From SIG452 sp045580405 (lineage in GTDB: Bacteria > Bacillota > Clostridia > UMGS1840): a stretch of DNA of 14,966 nucleotides. Positions 6,568 through 13,985 of this stretch are shown piece by piece. Under the pieces are notes generated by a model. The model did not search any database, was not told where the DNA came from, and was given only the letters and a program-made list of their open reading frames with translations. Within the stretch, counting starts at the first letter, position 1; the number at the start of each line of letters is the position of its first letter. The position numbers and the translations under genes were made by a program. The stretch is taken from contig JAZNNT010000092.1 of the NCBI GenBank assembly GCA_045580405.1, positions 1 to 14,966 of the forward strand, given 5' to 3'.

Positions 6568-7839
6568 TTAACGGAATTGTTCCGTTTTTGCCATAATTTC
6601 TGCCTTGGCACCCAACATACGAAGCTTCATAATAATATTTTCATAACCTCGCTCAATGTGATGCACATCGTCAATCACGGTTTTGCCTTCGGCAGATAAT
6701 GCGGCAACCATTAACGCAGCGCCGGCTCTTAAATCCTTGGCACAAACATGAGCACCATGCAGCCTTTTTACCCCATAAATTTTTGCAGTGTTTCCCAAAA
6801 CAGTGATATTTGCTCCCATTTTACAAAGCTCTGCTACGTGGTTATAGCGGTTTTCAAAAATATTTTCCACAATCATGCTGGTTCCCTTTGCCCGAAGCAG
6901 AGCTGCCATTAAAATGGCTTGTGCATCTGTGGGAAATCCGGGATGAGGCATGGTGGCAAGCATATCAACCGGTTTTAACTGACACGGTGCAGTCACGGTC
7001 AGTTCGGTTTTGGAATGGGGCAGCACATAAACCCCCATTTCTTCTAAGGTGGTAATCGTTTTTTGAAGGTCTTCCACAGGTGCATTACTAAGCTGTATGG
7101 TGCTGCCTGTTGCTGCCGCCATGGAAAGATAAGTTGCAGCTTCAATGCGGTCGGAAGACACCCGGTATTCGCAATCGTGAAATTCGGTTGCAGGCAGGAT
7201 ATAAAGTGTGTCGGTTCCTGCGCCAGAAATACGGGCTCCGGCACAGTTTAAAAAGTTTTGCAGATCTACAATTTCGGGTTCTCTGGCAGGGTTTTTAATG
7301 GTGACGGGACCATCTGCAATCAGTGCGGCAATCATCACATTTTCAGTGGCACCCACACTGGGAAAACTAAGACGGTATTCGCCGCTCTTCACATAGGGTG
7401 CCTTACAGGAAATTCCCTCAAAATCCTCCTGAATCTGCACGCCCATTTGAGACAACACGGATAAATGAATATCGATGGGGCGTTTTCCCAATTCACAGCC
7501 ACCGGGATAAGAAATTTTTGCATAGCCGAACCGATTAATAAATGCACCCAGAAAAATAATAGAGGAGCGCAGTTTCCCCATCAGCTCCGAGGGGACTTGC
7601 GGTTTGGCGTCAAATCCGGAATCCACGGTGATGGTATCATTTTCCATCATCACATGATACCCCAGATACTTTAAAATGTCAACGGTGCATTGAACATCCG
7701 AGATATTGGGGCAATTATGTAACACGGTTTTCTTTCCTGTAATAATTGTTGCCGCCAGAATGGGCAACACGGCATTTTTAGAACCGGAAATAGGGACGGT
7801 GCCCGTAAGCTTTCGTCCGCCTTCAATCAGGTATCTCAT
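6568..7839 (-). CDS. murA: UDP-N-acetylglucosamine 1-carboxyvinyltransferase MurA
   Basis: This cytoplasmic enzyme transfers enolpyruvate from PEP to UDP-GlcNAc, the first committed step of peptidoglycan synthesis, and is the fosfomycin target. Its 423 residues match the family length. The two-lobed EPSP-synthase-like fold begins with SGSKNAVLPIL (18-28), containing the conserved K22-N23. The catalytic loop PGGCELGKRP (112-121) keeps cysteine at residue 115, the E. coli numbering, so fosfomycin sensitivity at this enzyme is predicted. ATG 7839 has an SD AAAGGTG 7 nt upstream, and that SD lies in the 3' arm of an inverted repeat. The gene sits between murG and ftsQ, where Bacillus has murB. 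Firmicutes often carry two MurA paralogues; whether this is the main one cannot be seen here. Confidence 0.97.
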   Translation of the reverse strand: MRYLIEGGRKLTGTVPISGSKNAVLPILAATIITGKKTVLHNCPNISDVQCTVDILKYLGYHVMMENDTITVDSGFDAKPQVPSELMGKLRSSIIFLGAFINRFGYAKISYPGGCELGKRPIDIHLSVLSQMGVQIQEDFEGISCKAPYVKSGEYRLSFPSVGATENVMIAALIADGPVTIKNPAREPEIVDLQNFLNCAGARISGAGTDTLYILPATEFHDCEYRVSSDRIEAATYLSMAAATGSTIQLSNAPVEDLQKTITTLEEMGVYVLPHSKTELTVTAPCQLKPVDMLATMPHPGFPTDAQAILMAALLRAKGTSMIVENIFENRYNHVAELCKMGANITVLGNTAKIYGVKRLHGAHVCAKDLRAGAALMVAALSAEGKTVIDDVHHIERGYENIIMKLRMLGAKAEIMAKTEQFR

Positions 7840-7846
7840 AGTTTCA

Positions 7847-7879
7847 CACCTTTCTTACAATTTCATTATATGAAAGGTG
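7847..7879 (-). promoter_or_regulatory. Inverted repeat covering the murA ribosome binding site
   Basis: In the minus-strand transcript CACCTTTC (7879-7872) can pair over 8 bp with GAAAGGTG (7854-7847), which contains the murA SD. The loop is 17 nt. The fold would hide the SD. No U-run follows, so it is not a terminator. The pairing is exact in sequence; its use in regulation is inference. Confidence 0.5.
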
Positions 7880-7889
7880 AATCCGATTG

Positions 7890-8987
7890 TTACGTGGAAG
7901 AAGTGATTTTATAAACGAGTTCGCCGATTCTTTTATCTGCGTCTGTGATGGACAGAGGGGTCAGTGCTTGAGACATGTTATGCAACCGCTCTGAATCGGT
8001 TGCCAAAGAATAAACCGCTTCGTATAGTGATTCTCCCGACAGAGCGGTTTCCGGGATTTTTACAGCTCCGCCAAGAGTGACCAGGGCGTGAGCGTTTTTG
8101 TCCTGATGGTTTGCCGTTACGTTGGGGGAGGGAATCAGAATGGAGGGCTTCTTCATTGCACAAAGTTCTGACACCGTCATAGCACCGGCTCTGGTAATGG
8201 CAATATCACAAGCTGAAAGAACCGTGGGCATATCATCTATATACTGGGTAATTCTGATTTGATTTTTGTCAAACGAGAAATCCTTTGTTTGCTCCAGAAA
8301 TTCCTTGTGGTAACGGCTACCTGTTCCGATAAACAGGGTGATGCCATCTTTTTGTGCTTTCGGAATCATCTGTGCAAAGGCTTCATTCAGTTTTAAAGCT
8401 CCTAAGCTTCCGCCGAAGCAGAGCACCACGGGGGCATCGCTTTTAAGCCTTAGCTTTTCTCTTGCTAAGTGTTTTTCCTGAGATAAAAATTCCTGACGAA
8501 TTGGATTTCCTGTCAGCACAGAGCGTTCAGGATGCTTTAAAAACGGTTTTGCTTCTGAAAAAGCAAGGGCATAGTACTTTGCCCATTTGGAGAGCAGCTT
8601 GGTGGTCAGACCCGGGTACGCATTCTGCTCATGTACCAAAAAAGGAATGTTTTTTTGTTTTAAGGCATACATCGCCAGGGCACTGATATAGCCGCCGGTA
8701 GAAACTCCCACCTCCGGCTGGAATTCTTCCACCACTTTTTTAATGTTTTGATATGCCTTAAAATCAGTAGCTAAAATTTTAAAGTTGCGTAGGAGATGCT
8801 TTCTGTCCAGCCCTTTGGAGGGGAACCGGAAAAATTTGCAGCCGGTTTGGGAATACAGCTTTTCCTCCAAAGCTCCGTCAGAGCCAATATATAATACTTC
8901 GGCACCTTGATTTTTAAGATAGGTGCCGATTGCGATTGCAGGATTAATGTGTCCGGCAGTTCCGCCACCGGAAATGAGTACTTTCAC
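7890..8987 (-). CDS. murG: MurG, undecaprenyl-PP-MurNAc-pentapeptide GlcNAc transferase
   Basis: This GT-B glycosyltransferase of family GT28 adds GlcNAc from UDP-GlcNAc to lipid I, making lipid II at the inner face of the membrane. It has 365 residues. The N-terminal domain has the G-loop GGGTAGH (7-13), GGY (98-100) and HEQNAYPG (119-126). TGNPIR (159-164) marks the domain junction. The C-terminal donor-binding domain has FGGSLGA (191-197), RAGAMTVSEL (266-275) and NHQ (293-295). The start is GTG at 8987, supported by a near-perfect SD AGGAGG 7 nt upstream. The gene follows ftsW by 33 nt, and murA starts 50 nt after its stop. Confidence 0.97.
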   Translation of the reverse strand: MKVLISGGGTAGHINPAIAIGTYLKNQGAEVLYIGSDGALEEKLYSQTGCKFFRFPSKGLDRKHLLRNFKILATDFKAYQNIKKVVEEFQPEVGVSTGGYISALAMYALKQKNIPFLVHEQNAYPGLTTKLLSKWAKYYALAFSEAKPFLKHPERSVLTGNPIRQEFLSQEKHLAREKLRLKSDAPVVLCFGGSLGALKLNEAFAQMIPKAQKDGITLFIGTGSRYHKEFLEQTKDFSFDKNQIRITQYIDDMPTVLSACDIAITRAGAMTVSELCAMKKPSILIPSPNVTANHQDKNAHALVTLGGAVKIPETALSGESLYEAVYSLATDSERLHNMSQALTPLSITDADKRIGELVYKITSST

Positions 8988-9020
8988 AAAAACGCCTCCT
9001 GTTTTTAAGAATCAGGATTG

Positions 9021-10157
9021 TCAGATATGAGGATTCTCTTCTTTTCTTGATTGGGTGGAGATGTTTAAAATCATCCCCATTGAAATCATCTGGAATACAA
9101 AGGAGGTTCCGCCTGCCGAGAAAAAGGGGAGCGGAATCCCGGTGGGAGGAACGGAAGAGGTTGCAACGCCGATATTTAAAAGCACTTGCACAATGGTTAA
9201 GGAGATCAGTCCGAATACCAACAGCATAGCGTAGCGGTCAGGTGCTTTTAAAGCGATTCTGATGGCACGGTACAGCAAAAGTGCAAACAGTGCCAATACT
9301 GCGATTGCACCTAAGAATCCAAGCTCTTCGCAGATGATGGAGAAAATAAAGTCGTTCTGAGGTTCGGGGATATACAAGAATTTCTGACGGCTTCTGCCAA
9401 GTCCGAGCCCGGAAAAACCGCCGCTTCCGATGGCGTATAAGGATTGCACAACCTGCCAGCCGTCACCTGCTTTGTCTTTAAAGGGGTCTGTAAAGGAAAT
9501 CAGTCGTTGCATACGGTATGGCTCAATAATGGCAAACACGGTGCCAAGTACCGCTACGGCACCTGCCAGAACAGAAAAGATTCGCATGGGGATTCCGGCG
9601 GCAATCATCATAATGCCAAGTGCTAAGAGAATAATCAGAATTGCGGAAAAATGCGGCTGTAACAACAGCAGGATACCTGCAAACCCCACAATCAGACCGC
9701 AAAGGATCAGATGGGGGAGAGATTCCTTAACATCAATGGTTTTTATTTTGGATAACACCCAGGCACAAGCCATAATAATTGCAATCTTAGCAAATTCTGA
9801 GGGCTGAATGGTGGAAATTCCCAAATCCAGCCAACGTTTCGCACCGTTAATTCGTTGTCCAACCAATAAAACGGCAATGAGCAGCAGCATTGCAAAGCCA
9901 TAAATGGGAAACACCCATTTTTTAATGATTTTGTAATCAATCATCGAAACAAAAAGCATTACCGCGAATCCAACTACTGCCCAGAGAAGCTGATTTTTAA
10001 AGAAGAACATACTGTCTCCATGAATATAAAAGGCACTGGGAGCTGAAGCGGAAAACACCATAACCAGACCGTATGCCGTTAAGGCGATTACAGTCAATAG
10101 AAATACATGGTCGATGTTTCGCCAGTTTAGTTGGAGTTTAGGAGTAAGCTTTTTCAT
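9021..10157 (-). CDS. ftsW: FtsW/SpoVE-type SEDS peptidoglycan glycosyltransferase
   Basis: This 378-residue polytopic protein of the SEDS family (FtsW/RodA/SpoVE) polymerises lipid II at the septum together with a class B PBP. About ten membrane helices are visible. Family motifs are NGAKRWL (104-110), QPSEFAK (118-124), DPF (224-226), PEPQNDFIFS (264-273) with D269 at the position of the catalytic aspartate, and GIPLPFFSAGGTS (340-352). Position between mraY and murG favours FtsW or SpoVE over RodA; sequence alone does not separate those two. ATG 10157 is preceded by an in-frame TGA within 20 nt, so it cannot be moved upstream. It has no SD at normal distance: the only one, AAAGGA (10194-10189), lies on the far side of a 7-bp hairpin. 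Confidence 0.95.
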   Translation of the reverse strand: MKKLTPKLQLNWRNIDHVFLLTVIALTAYGLVMVFSASAPSAFYIHGDSMFFFKNQLLWAVVGFAVMLFVSMIDYKIIKKWVFPIYGFAMLLLIAVLLVGQRINGAKRWLDLGISTIQPSEFAKIAIIMACAWVLSKIKTIDVKESLPHLILCGLIVGFAGILLLLQPHFSAILIILLALGIMMIAAGIPMRIFSVLAGAVAVLGTVFAIIEPYRMQRLISFTDPFKDKAGDGWQVVQSLYAIGSGGFSGLGLGRSRQKFLYIPEPQNDFIFSIICEELGFLGAIAVLALFALLLYRAIRIALKAPDRYAMLLVFGLISLTIVQVLLNIGVATSSVPPTGIPLPFFSAGGTSFVFQMISMGMILNISTQSRKEENPHI

Positions 10158-10167
10158 GGTGTTGAAT

Positions 10168-10194
10168 CGGTTTCAAGACTGAAACCGTCCTTTC
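10168..10194 (-). promoter_or_regulatory. SD plus hairpin spacer upstream of ftsW
   Basis: In the transcript, the SD AAAGGA (10194-10189) is followed after one base pair step by CGGTTTC (10187-10181), a 6-nt loop and GAAACCG (10174-10168), a perfect 7-bp stem. Ten nt then lead to the ftsW ATG. Linear distance from SD to ATG is about 31 nt; with the hairpin folded it is about 11 nt, a workable spacing. The structure is seen; the bridging role is inference by analogy to phage T4 gene 38. Confidence 0.55.
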
Positions 10195-10210
10195 TCTTAA
10201 AATTTCCGAT

Positions 10211-11173
10211 TTATACCAGAGACAAGAAGGCAATCACGCAACCAAGCAGAGTGATTGCGGAAAACCATAACACAATTTTATTTTCAGAGAAGCCGGACAT
10301 TTCAAAATGATGGTGAATGGGAGTCATTTTGAAAATTCGTTTTCCCTTGGTCAGTTTAAAGTAGGTGACCTGCATCATGACAGACAGCGCTTCCACAAGA
10401 TAAATGATTCCAACGATAATAAGAATCAGAGGCATGTCGTTTAAAATGGCAAGGGATACTACGGCACCGCCTAAGAAGAGGGAACCTGTGTCTCCCATAA
10501 ATACTTTGGCGGGATGAAGATTGAAAATTAAAAATCCACACAATGCACCGCAAAGACCTGCAGAGAACATCGTCATGCCTTCAGACAAAAATACCATAGA
10601 TACCAAAGTGAAAAACAGGCTGACAACGAAAGTTACAGATCCTGCCAGACCATCCACACCGTCAGTTAAGTTTACGGCATTGATGAAGCCAATCATCATG
10701 AATACCAAAAGAATGCTGATGTAATAGGATAAATCCAGATAAATGTGGGTAAAGGGAATCCATAAAGTGGTTTGGATGATGCCAAGCTCCAGTCCGCCAA
10801 TCACAAATGCGGAGGAAACTGCCAGCATCAGAATGATTTTCCACATTGCACTGAGACCTAAATTTCGCTTTTTCACGACCTTGATATAGTCGTCCAAAAA
10901 GCCAATCAATCCGCAGGCAATGGAGAATGCTGCCACAAACAGCCCTTTCATGTCCCGTACAAAGATTGCGCTTACCACAACCACTGCCAGGATAAAAATT
11001 ATACCACCCATGGTGGGGGTTCCTGCTTTGGATTTATGCCAGTTGGGACCTTCCTCCAAAATTTGCTGACCGAATTTTAATTTTCTGAGCAGCGGAATCA
11101 GGATGGGGCCAGCCAGGGCGCTTACTAAAAAACCAATGACTGCACAGATTGCAGCGGAAATCGGTATTGTCAT
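10211..11173 (-). CDS. mraY: MraY, phospho-MurNAc-pentapeptide transferase
   Basis: This integral membrane enzyme moves phospho-MurNAc-pentapeptide from UDP to undecaprenyl phosphate, giving lipid I. The 320 residues with about ten membrane helices fit the family. Conserved cytoplasmic motifs are present: KAGTPTMGG (49-57), the DDY of FLDDYIKV (92-99), NAVNLTDGVDGLA (165-177), GDTGS (227-231) and HHHFEMSG (287-294). These hold the Mg2+ and nucleotide ligands, so activity is expected. ATG 11173 follows the murF stop by 6 nt; the SD AAGGAG lies inside the end of murF, 9 nt upstream. The next gene is ftsW, with murD absent from its common place between them. Confidence 0.97.
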   Translation of the reverse strand: MTIPISAAICAVIGFLVSALAGPILIPLLRKLKFGQQILEEGPNWHKSKAGTPTMGGIIFILAVVVVSAIFVRDMKGLFVAAFSIACGLIGFLDDYIKVVKKRNLGLSAMWKIILMLAVSSAFVIGGLELGIIQTTLWIPFTHIYLDLSYYISILLVFMMIGFINAVNLTDGVDGLAGSVTFVVSLFFTLVSMVFLSEGMTMFSAGLCGALCGFLIFNLHPAKVFMGDTGSLFLGGAVVSLAILNDMPLILIIVGIIYLVEALSVMMQVTYFKLTKGKRIFKMTPIHHHFEMSGFSENKIVLWFSAITLLGCVIAFLSLV

Positions 11174-11179
11174 AGTGGA

Positions 11180-12532
11180 TCACTCCTTCGCGTTCAGGTA
11201 TTGTTTGGTAGCTTCAAACAGTTCCTCAAACTGATATTTTCTGGATGCTTTAAATAACACAGCGTCGTTGGGACGGAATAATTCGGGAATATGGTCGATG
11301 AAATCCTGCCGATTGGGGAAAAAGCAGATACAATCGGGATTCATTCCGGCACGAATTGCACCTTCTTTCATGTATTTGGCATCTTCCTCCACGCAAATTA
11401 ACCGGTGGATACCTTCTTCCTGCACACAAGCACCAACCTGCTGCAAAATGGATTCCAGGTATTCACCAAGCTCACCGATAGGTCCTAACACTGCCACTGT
11501 TCGTTTGCCCTGATTCTGAGAGAGCAGCCGTAATGCGGCACGGTCAGAATCCAGGGAAGCGTTATAGCAGTCGGCAATTAAGGTGTATGAACCGATTTGC
11601 TCGGTTTTCTGACGCCATCCCACCGACTGAAAGGCGGAAAGCCCACGCTGAATTTGCTCGGCCGTCATTCCCAGATGTTTGCCGAGCAGCACGGCGGCAC
11701 TGGCATTCTGAATATTGTGTGCACCGGGAATGGGGATTTGGTAGGTATCGCCATCCATTTGAAAAATGCCGTCTTCGGAAATGATTTTGCAGGGATATTT
11801 GGCATGTTCTTTTCCAAAGTATTCAATCTGTTGGAGACATTCAACACCAAAGAGCAGATCGTCATCTCCGTTTAAAAGCAGAAGACCGTCTTCGGGCATT
11901 CCGTCTAAAATTTCAAGCTTTGCTTTTAAGATATTCTCACGGCTTCCCAAATATTCGATGTGTGAAGTGCCGATTAAGGAGATTATGGCAATCTGCGGAG
12001 TTGCAAGTTTGGAAAGGTAGGAGATTTCACCAAAGTGATTCATTCCCATTTCCAATACTGCAAATTTTTCGTCCCCTTCCATTTTTAACAGGGTTAAGGG
12101 AAGTCCGATATGATTATTGAAGTTGCCGGATGTGGCAATGGTTTTTGCATATTGGGAAACAACTGCTGCCACAAACTGGCGGGTGGTGGTTTTGCCCACG
12201 CTTCCTGTAATCGCAATTACCTTTGCACCGGACTCTTTTAGCACATAGCTGCCAAGCATTCCCAATGCTTTGGTGGTGTCTTCCACGAGCACCGCAAAAT
12301 GACCGATATGAGGCACATTTTCTCTCTGTGTTAAAAATCCGACAGCACCGCTTTGTACGGCGCTTTCAAGATAGTCATGCCCGTTGTGGGTTTCGCCCAC
12401 CAACGGAATAAACAGCTCGGTGGTCATATTGGCACGGCTATCGGTACAAACATAGCGGAAGGTGGCGTCCAGTGAGCCGAACAGCAGAGTTCCGTTCACT
12501 GCTTCCAGTAGTTGATGCACAGTTAATTGCAT
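11180..12532 (-). CDS. murF: MurF, UDP-MurNAc-tripeptide--D-Ala-D-Ala ligase
   Basis: This cytoplasmic ATP-dependent ligase adds D-Ala-D-Ala to UDP-MurNAc-tripeptide, finishing the pentapeptide. It has 450 residues in the three-domain Mur ligase layout. The N-terminal substrate domain (about 1-100) has the DSR (31-33) motif. The central ATPase domain has P-loop TGSVGKTTT (109-117), GNFNNHIGLPLTLL (136-149) and EMGMNHFGEI (161-170). The C-terminal domain contains DCYNAS (321-326), a variant of the usual DAYNANP, and KASRKYQFEEL (428-438). ATG 12532 overlaps the end of murE by 10 bp and has only a weak SD, which suggests translational coupling. The gap to mraY is 6 nt. Confidence 0.97.
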   Translation of the reverse strand: MQLTVHQLLEAVNGTLLFGSLDATFRYVCTDSRANMTTELFIPLVGETHNGHDYLESAVQSGAVGFLTQRENVPHIGHFAVLVEDTTKALGMLGSYVLKESGAKVIAITGSVGKTTTRQFVAAVVSQYAKTIATSGNFNNHIGLPLTLLKMEGDEKFAVLEMGMNHFGEISYLSKLATPQIAIISLIGTSHIEYLGSRENILKAKLEILDGMPEDGLLLLNGDDDLLFGVECLQQIEYFGKEHAKYPCKIISEDGIFQMDGDTYQIPIPGAHNIQNASAAVLLGKHLGMTAEQIQRGLSAFQSVGWRQKTEQIGSYTLIADCYNASLDSDRAALRLLSQNQGKRTVAVLGPIGELGEYLESILQQVGACVQEEGIHRLICVEEDAKYMKEGAIRAGMNPDCICFFPNRQDFIDHIPELFRPNDAVLFKASRKYQFEELFEATKQYLNAKE

Positions 12533-13968
12533 AATGACTTCACAACTTCTCTTTCATCAAATTCAATTTCATAATCTTTAAATTTCTGAACCATTTCGTG
12601 ACCTTTTCCTAACAGCAGAACAATGTCGCCTTCCTCTGCCAGGTTCATTGCCATGCGAATGGCTTCCTTGCGGTCTGTGTGGGAATATACGTTGGTTTTG
12701 TCGGGGATTCCCACCATGATATCGTCTATAATTGCCTGCATATTTTCGCTGCGGGGATTATCACTGGTAACCACCACAATATCAGAATACTGTTTGGCAA
12801 TCGCCCCCATTTTCGGGCGTTTGCCTTTGTCACGGTCACCGCCGCAACCAAACACGGTAATCACTCTTGCAGGCTTAAATTCGTTAATTGAGGTTAAAAT
12901 GTTTTCCATACCGTCCGGTGTGTGGGCAAAATCAATCATCACCTGATAGGGCTTGTCGATATCCACCAGCTCACATCTTCCTTTTACGGTTTTGGATTTT
13001 TTCATTGCCATTCTCACAAAGCCGTCCGGCACTGAGAGTGCGCCGGATAATGCACATACCGCCAAAGAATTATATACAGAGAATTTGCCGGGAATCGGCA
13101 GTTTTACGGTGTAAGGATCTTTGTTTTGTATCACGGTGTAGGTTACACCGTCGGCACGATATTCGATTTCTTTTGCATAATAATCGCAGTTATCTGTTAA
13201 GCCGTAGGTGATTACGGTTCCTTTTGCCTGAGCCTTCATTGTTTCGGCATAGGGACTGTCTTGGTTGATCACGGCAATTTCGCATTGGCGGAAAAATGAA
13301 GCTTTTGCATCGGCATAATTCTCCATGGTGATATGGTAATCCAGGTGGTCCTGAGTCAGATTGGTGAATACTCCGATTTCAAAGGGAATTGCTGCCACTC
13401 GTCCTAAGCTGACAGAGTGGGAGGAAACCTCCATTACTGCAAAATCACAGTTTTCGTCTGCCATTTGTTTTAAATAGCTGAACAATTCGGGTGCTTCGGG
13501 AGTGGTTGCATTGGCAGGGTATGAGGTTTTATCGATTACGATTTCATTGGTTCCAATTAAGCCTACCTTGTAGCCACATACTTCCAGCATGTTTTTGATA
13601 AGATTGGTGACAGTGGTTTTTCCATTGGTACCGGTGACACCGATCATGCGCAGCTTCTTCTGGGGATTTTCATAGAATGCTGCTGCCAGACGGGAAAGGG
13701 CAATATTGGTATCTTCCACCACAATGTTCACTGCATCTTTGGTTTCTGCGGGATACTCGGACACAATCACAGAAGCCTTGTTTTCTAATGCTTGAGGAAT
13801 ATAGTCGTGCCGGTCGGAACGAATGCCCTTAATACACACGAATACACTGCCCGAAGACACAGTTCTGGTATCAAAAGAGATATTGGTGATTTCTGTGTTT
13901 AGGGCATCATCACTTAATTGATTCTGATAGTTGATTTCTGCATGTTGGAGCAATTCGTATAATAACAT
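12523..13968 (-). CDS. murE: MurE, UDP-MurNAc-L-Ala-D-Glu--meso-DAP ligase
   Basis: This cytoplasmic ATP-dependent ligase adds the third stem-peptide residue. It has 481 residues in three Mur ligase domains. P-loop TGTNGKTT is at 112-119, and the DYH region (210-212) is followed by the likely carbamylated lysine K222 in ADAKASFF. FGCGGDRD is at 373-380, the specificity loop DNPR at 403-406 and GKGHE at 454-458. DNPR with a following glutamate is the signature of meso-diaminopimelate-specific MurE, in contrast to lysine-adding enzymes, so DAP-type peptidoglycan is inferred. ATG 13968 has an SD AGAGGA 5 nt upstream and starts 17 nt after the PBP stop. The 3' end overlaps murF. Confidence 0.97.
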   Translation of the reverse strand: MLLYELLQHAEINYQNQLSDDALNTEITNISFDTRTVSSGSVFVCIKGIRSDRHDYIPQALENKASVIVSEYPAETKDAVNIVVEDTNIALSRLAAAFYENPQKKLRMIGVTGTNGKTTVTNLIKNMLEVCGYKVGLIGTNEIVIDKTSYPANATTPEAPELFSYLKQMADENCDFAVMEVSSHSVSLGRVAAIPFEIGVFTNLTQDHLDYHITMENYADAKASFFRQCEIAVINQDSPYAETMKAQAKGTVITYGLTDNCDYYAKEIEYRADGVTYTVIQNKDPYTVKLPIPGKFSVYNSLAVCALSGALSVPDGFVRMAMKKSKTVKGRCELVDIDKPYQVMIDFAHTPDGMENILTSINEFKPARVITVFGCGGDRDKGKRPKMGAIAKQYSDIVVVTSDNPRSENMQAIIDDIMVGIPDKTNVYSHTDRKEAIRMAMNLAEEGDIVLLLGKGHEMVQKFKDYEIEFDEREVVKSLCN

Positions 13969-13985
13969 GGCGTTCCTCTGCTTTC

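Noticed and set aside
6480..6611. N-terminal extension of ftsQ up to a TTG/ATG near 6611
   Set aside because: It would overlap the murA C-terminus by 44 bp, has no SD, and encodes 44 residues before the usual short basic tail and membrane helix.
7865..7870. TATAAT on the minus strand as a murA promoter
   Set aside because: The hexamer 17 bp upstream (GTAACA) is a poor -35 and there is no TGn extension; the match falls in the loop of the SD-sequestering repeat.
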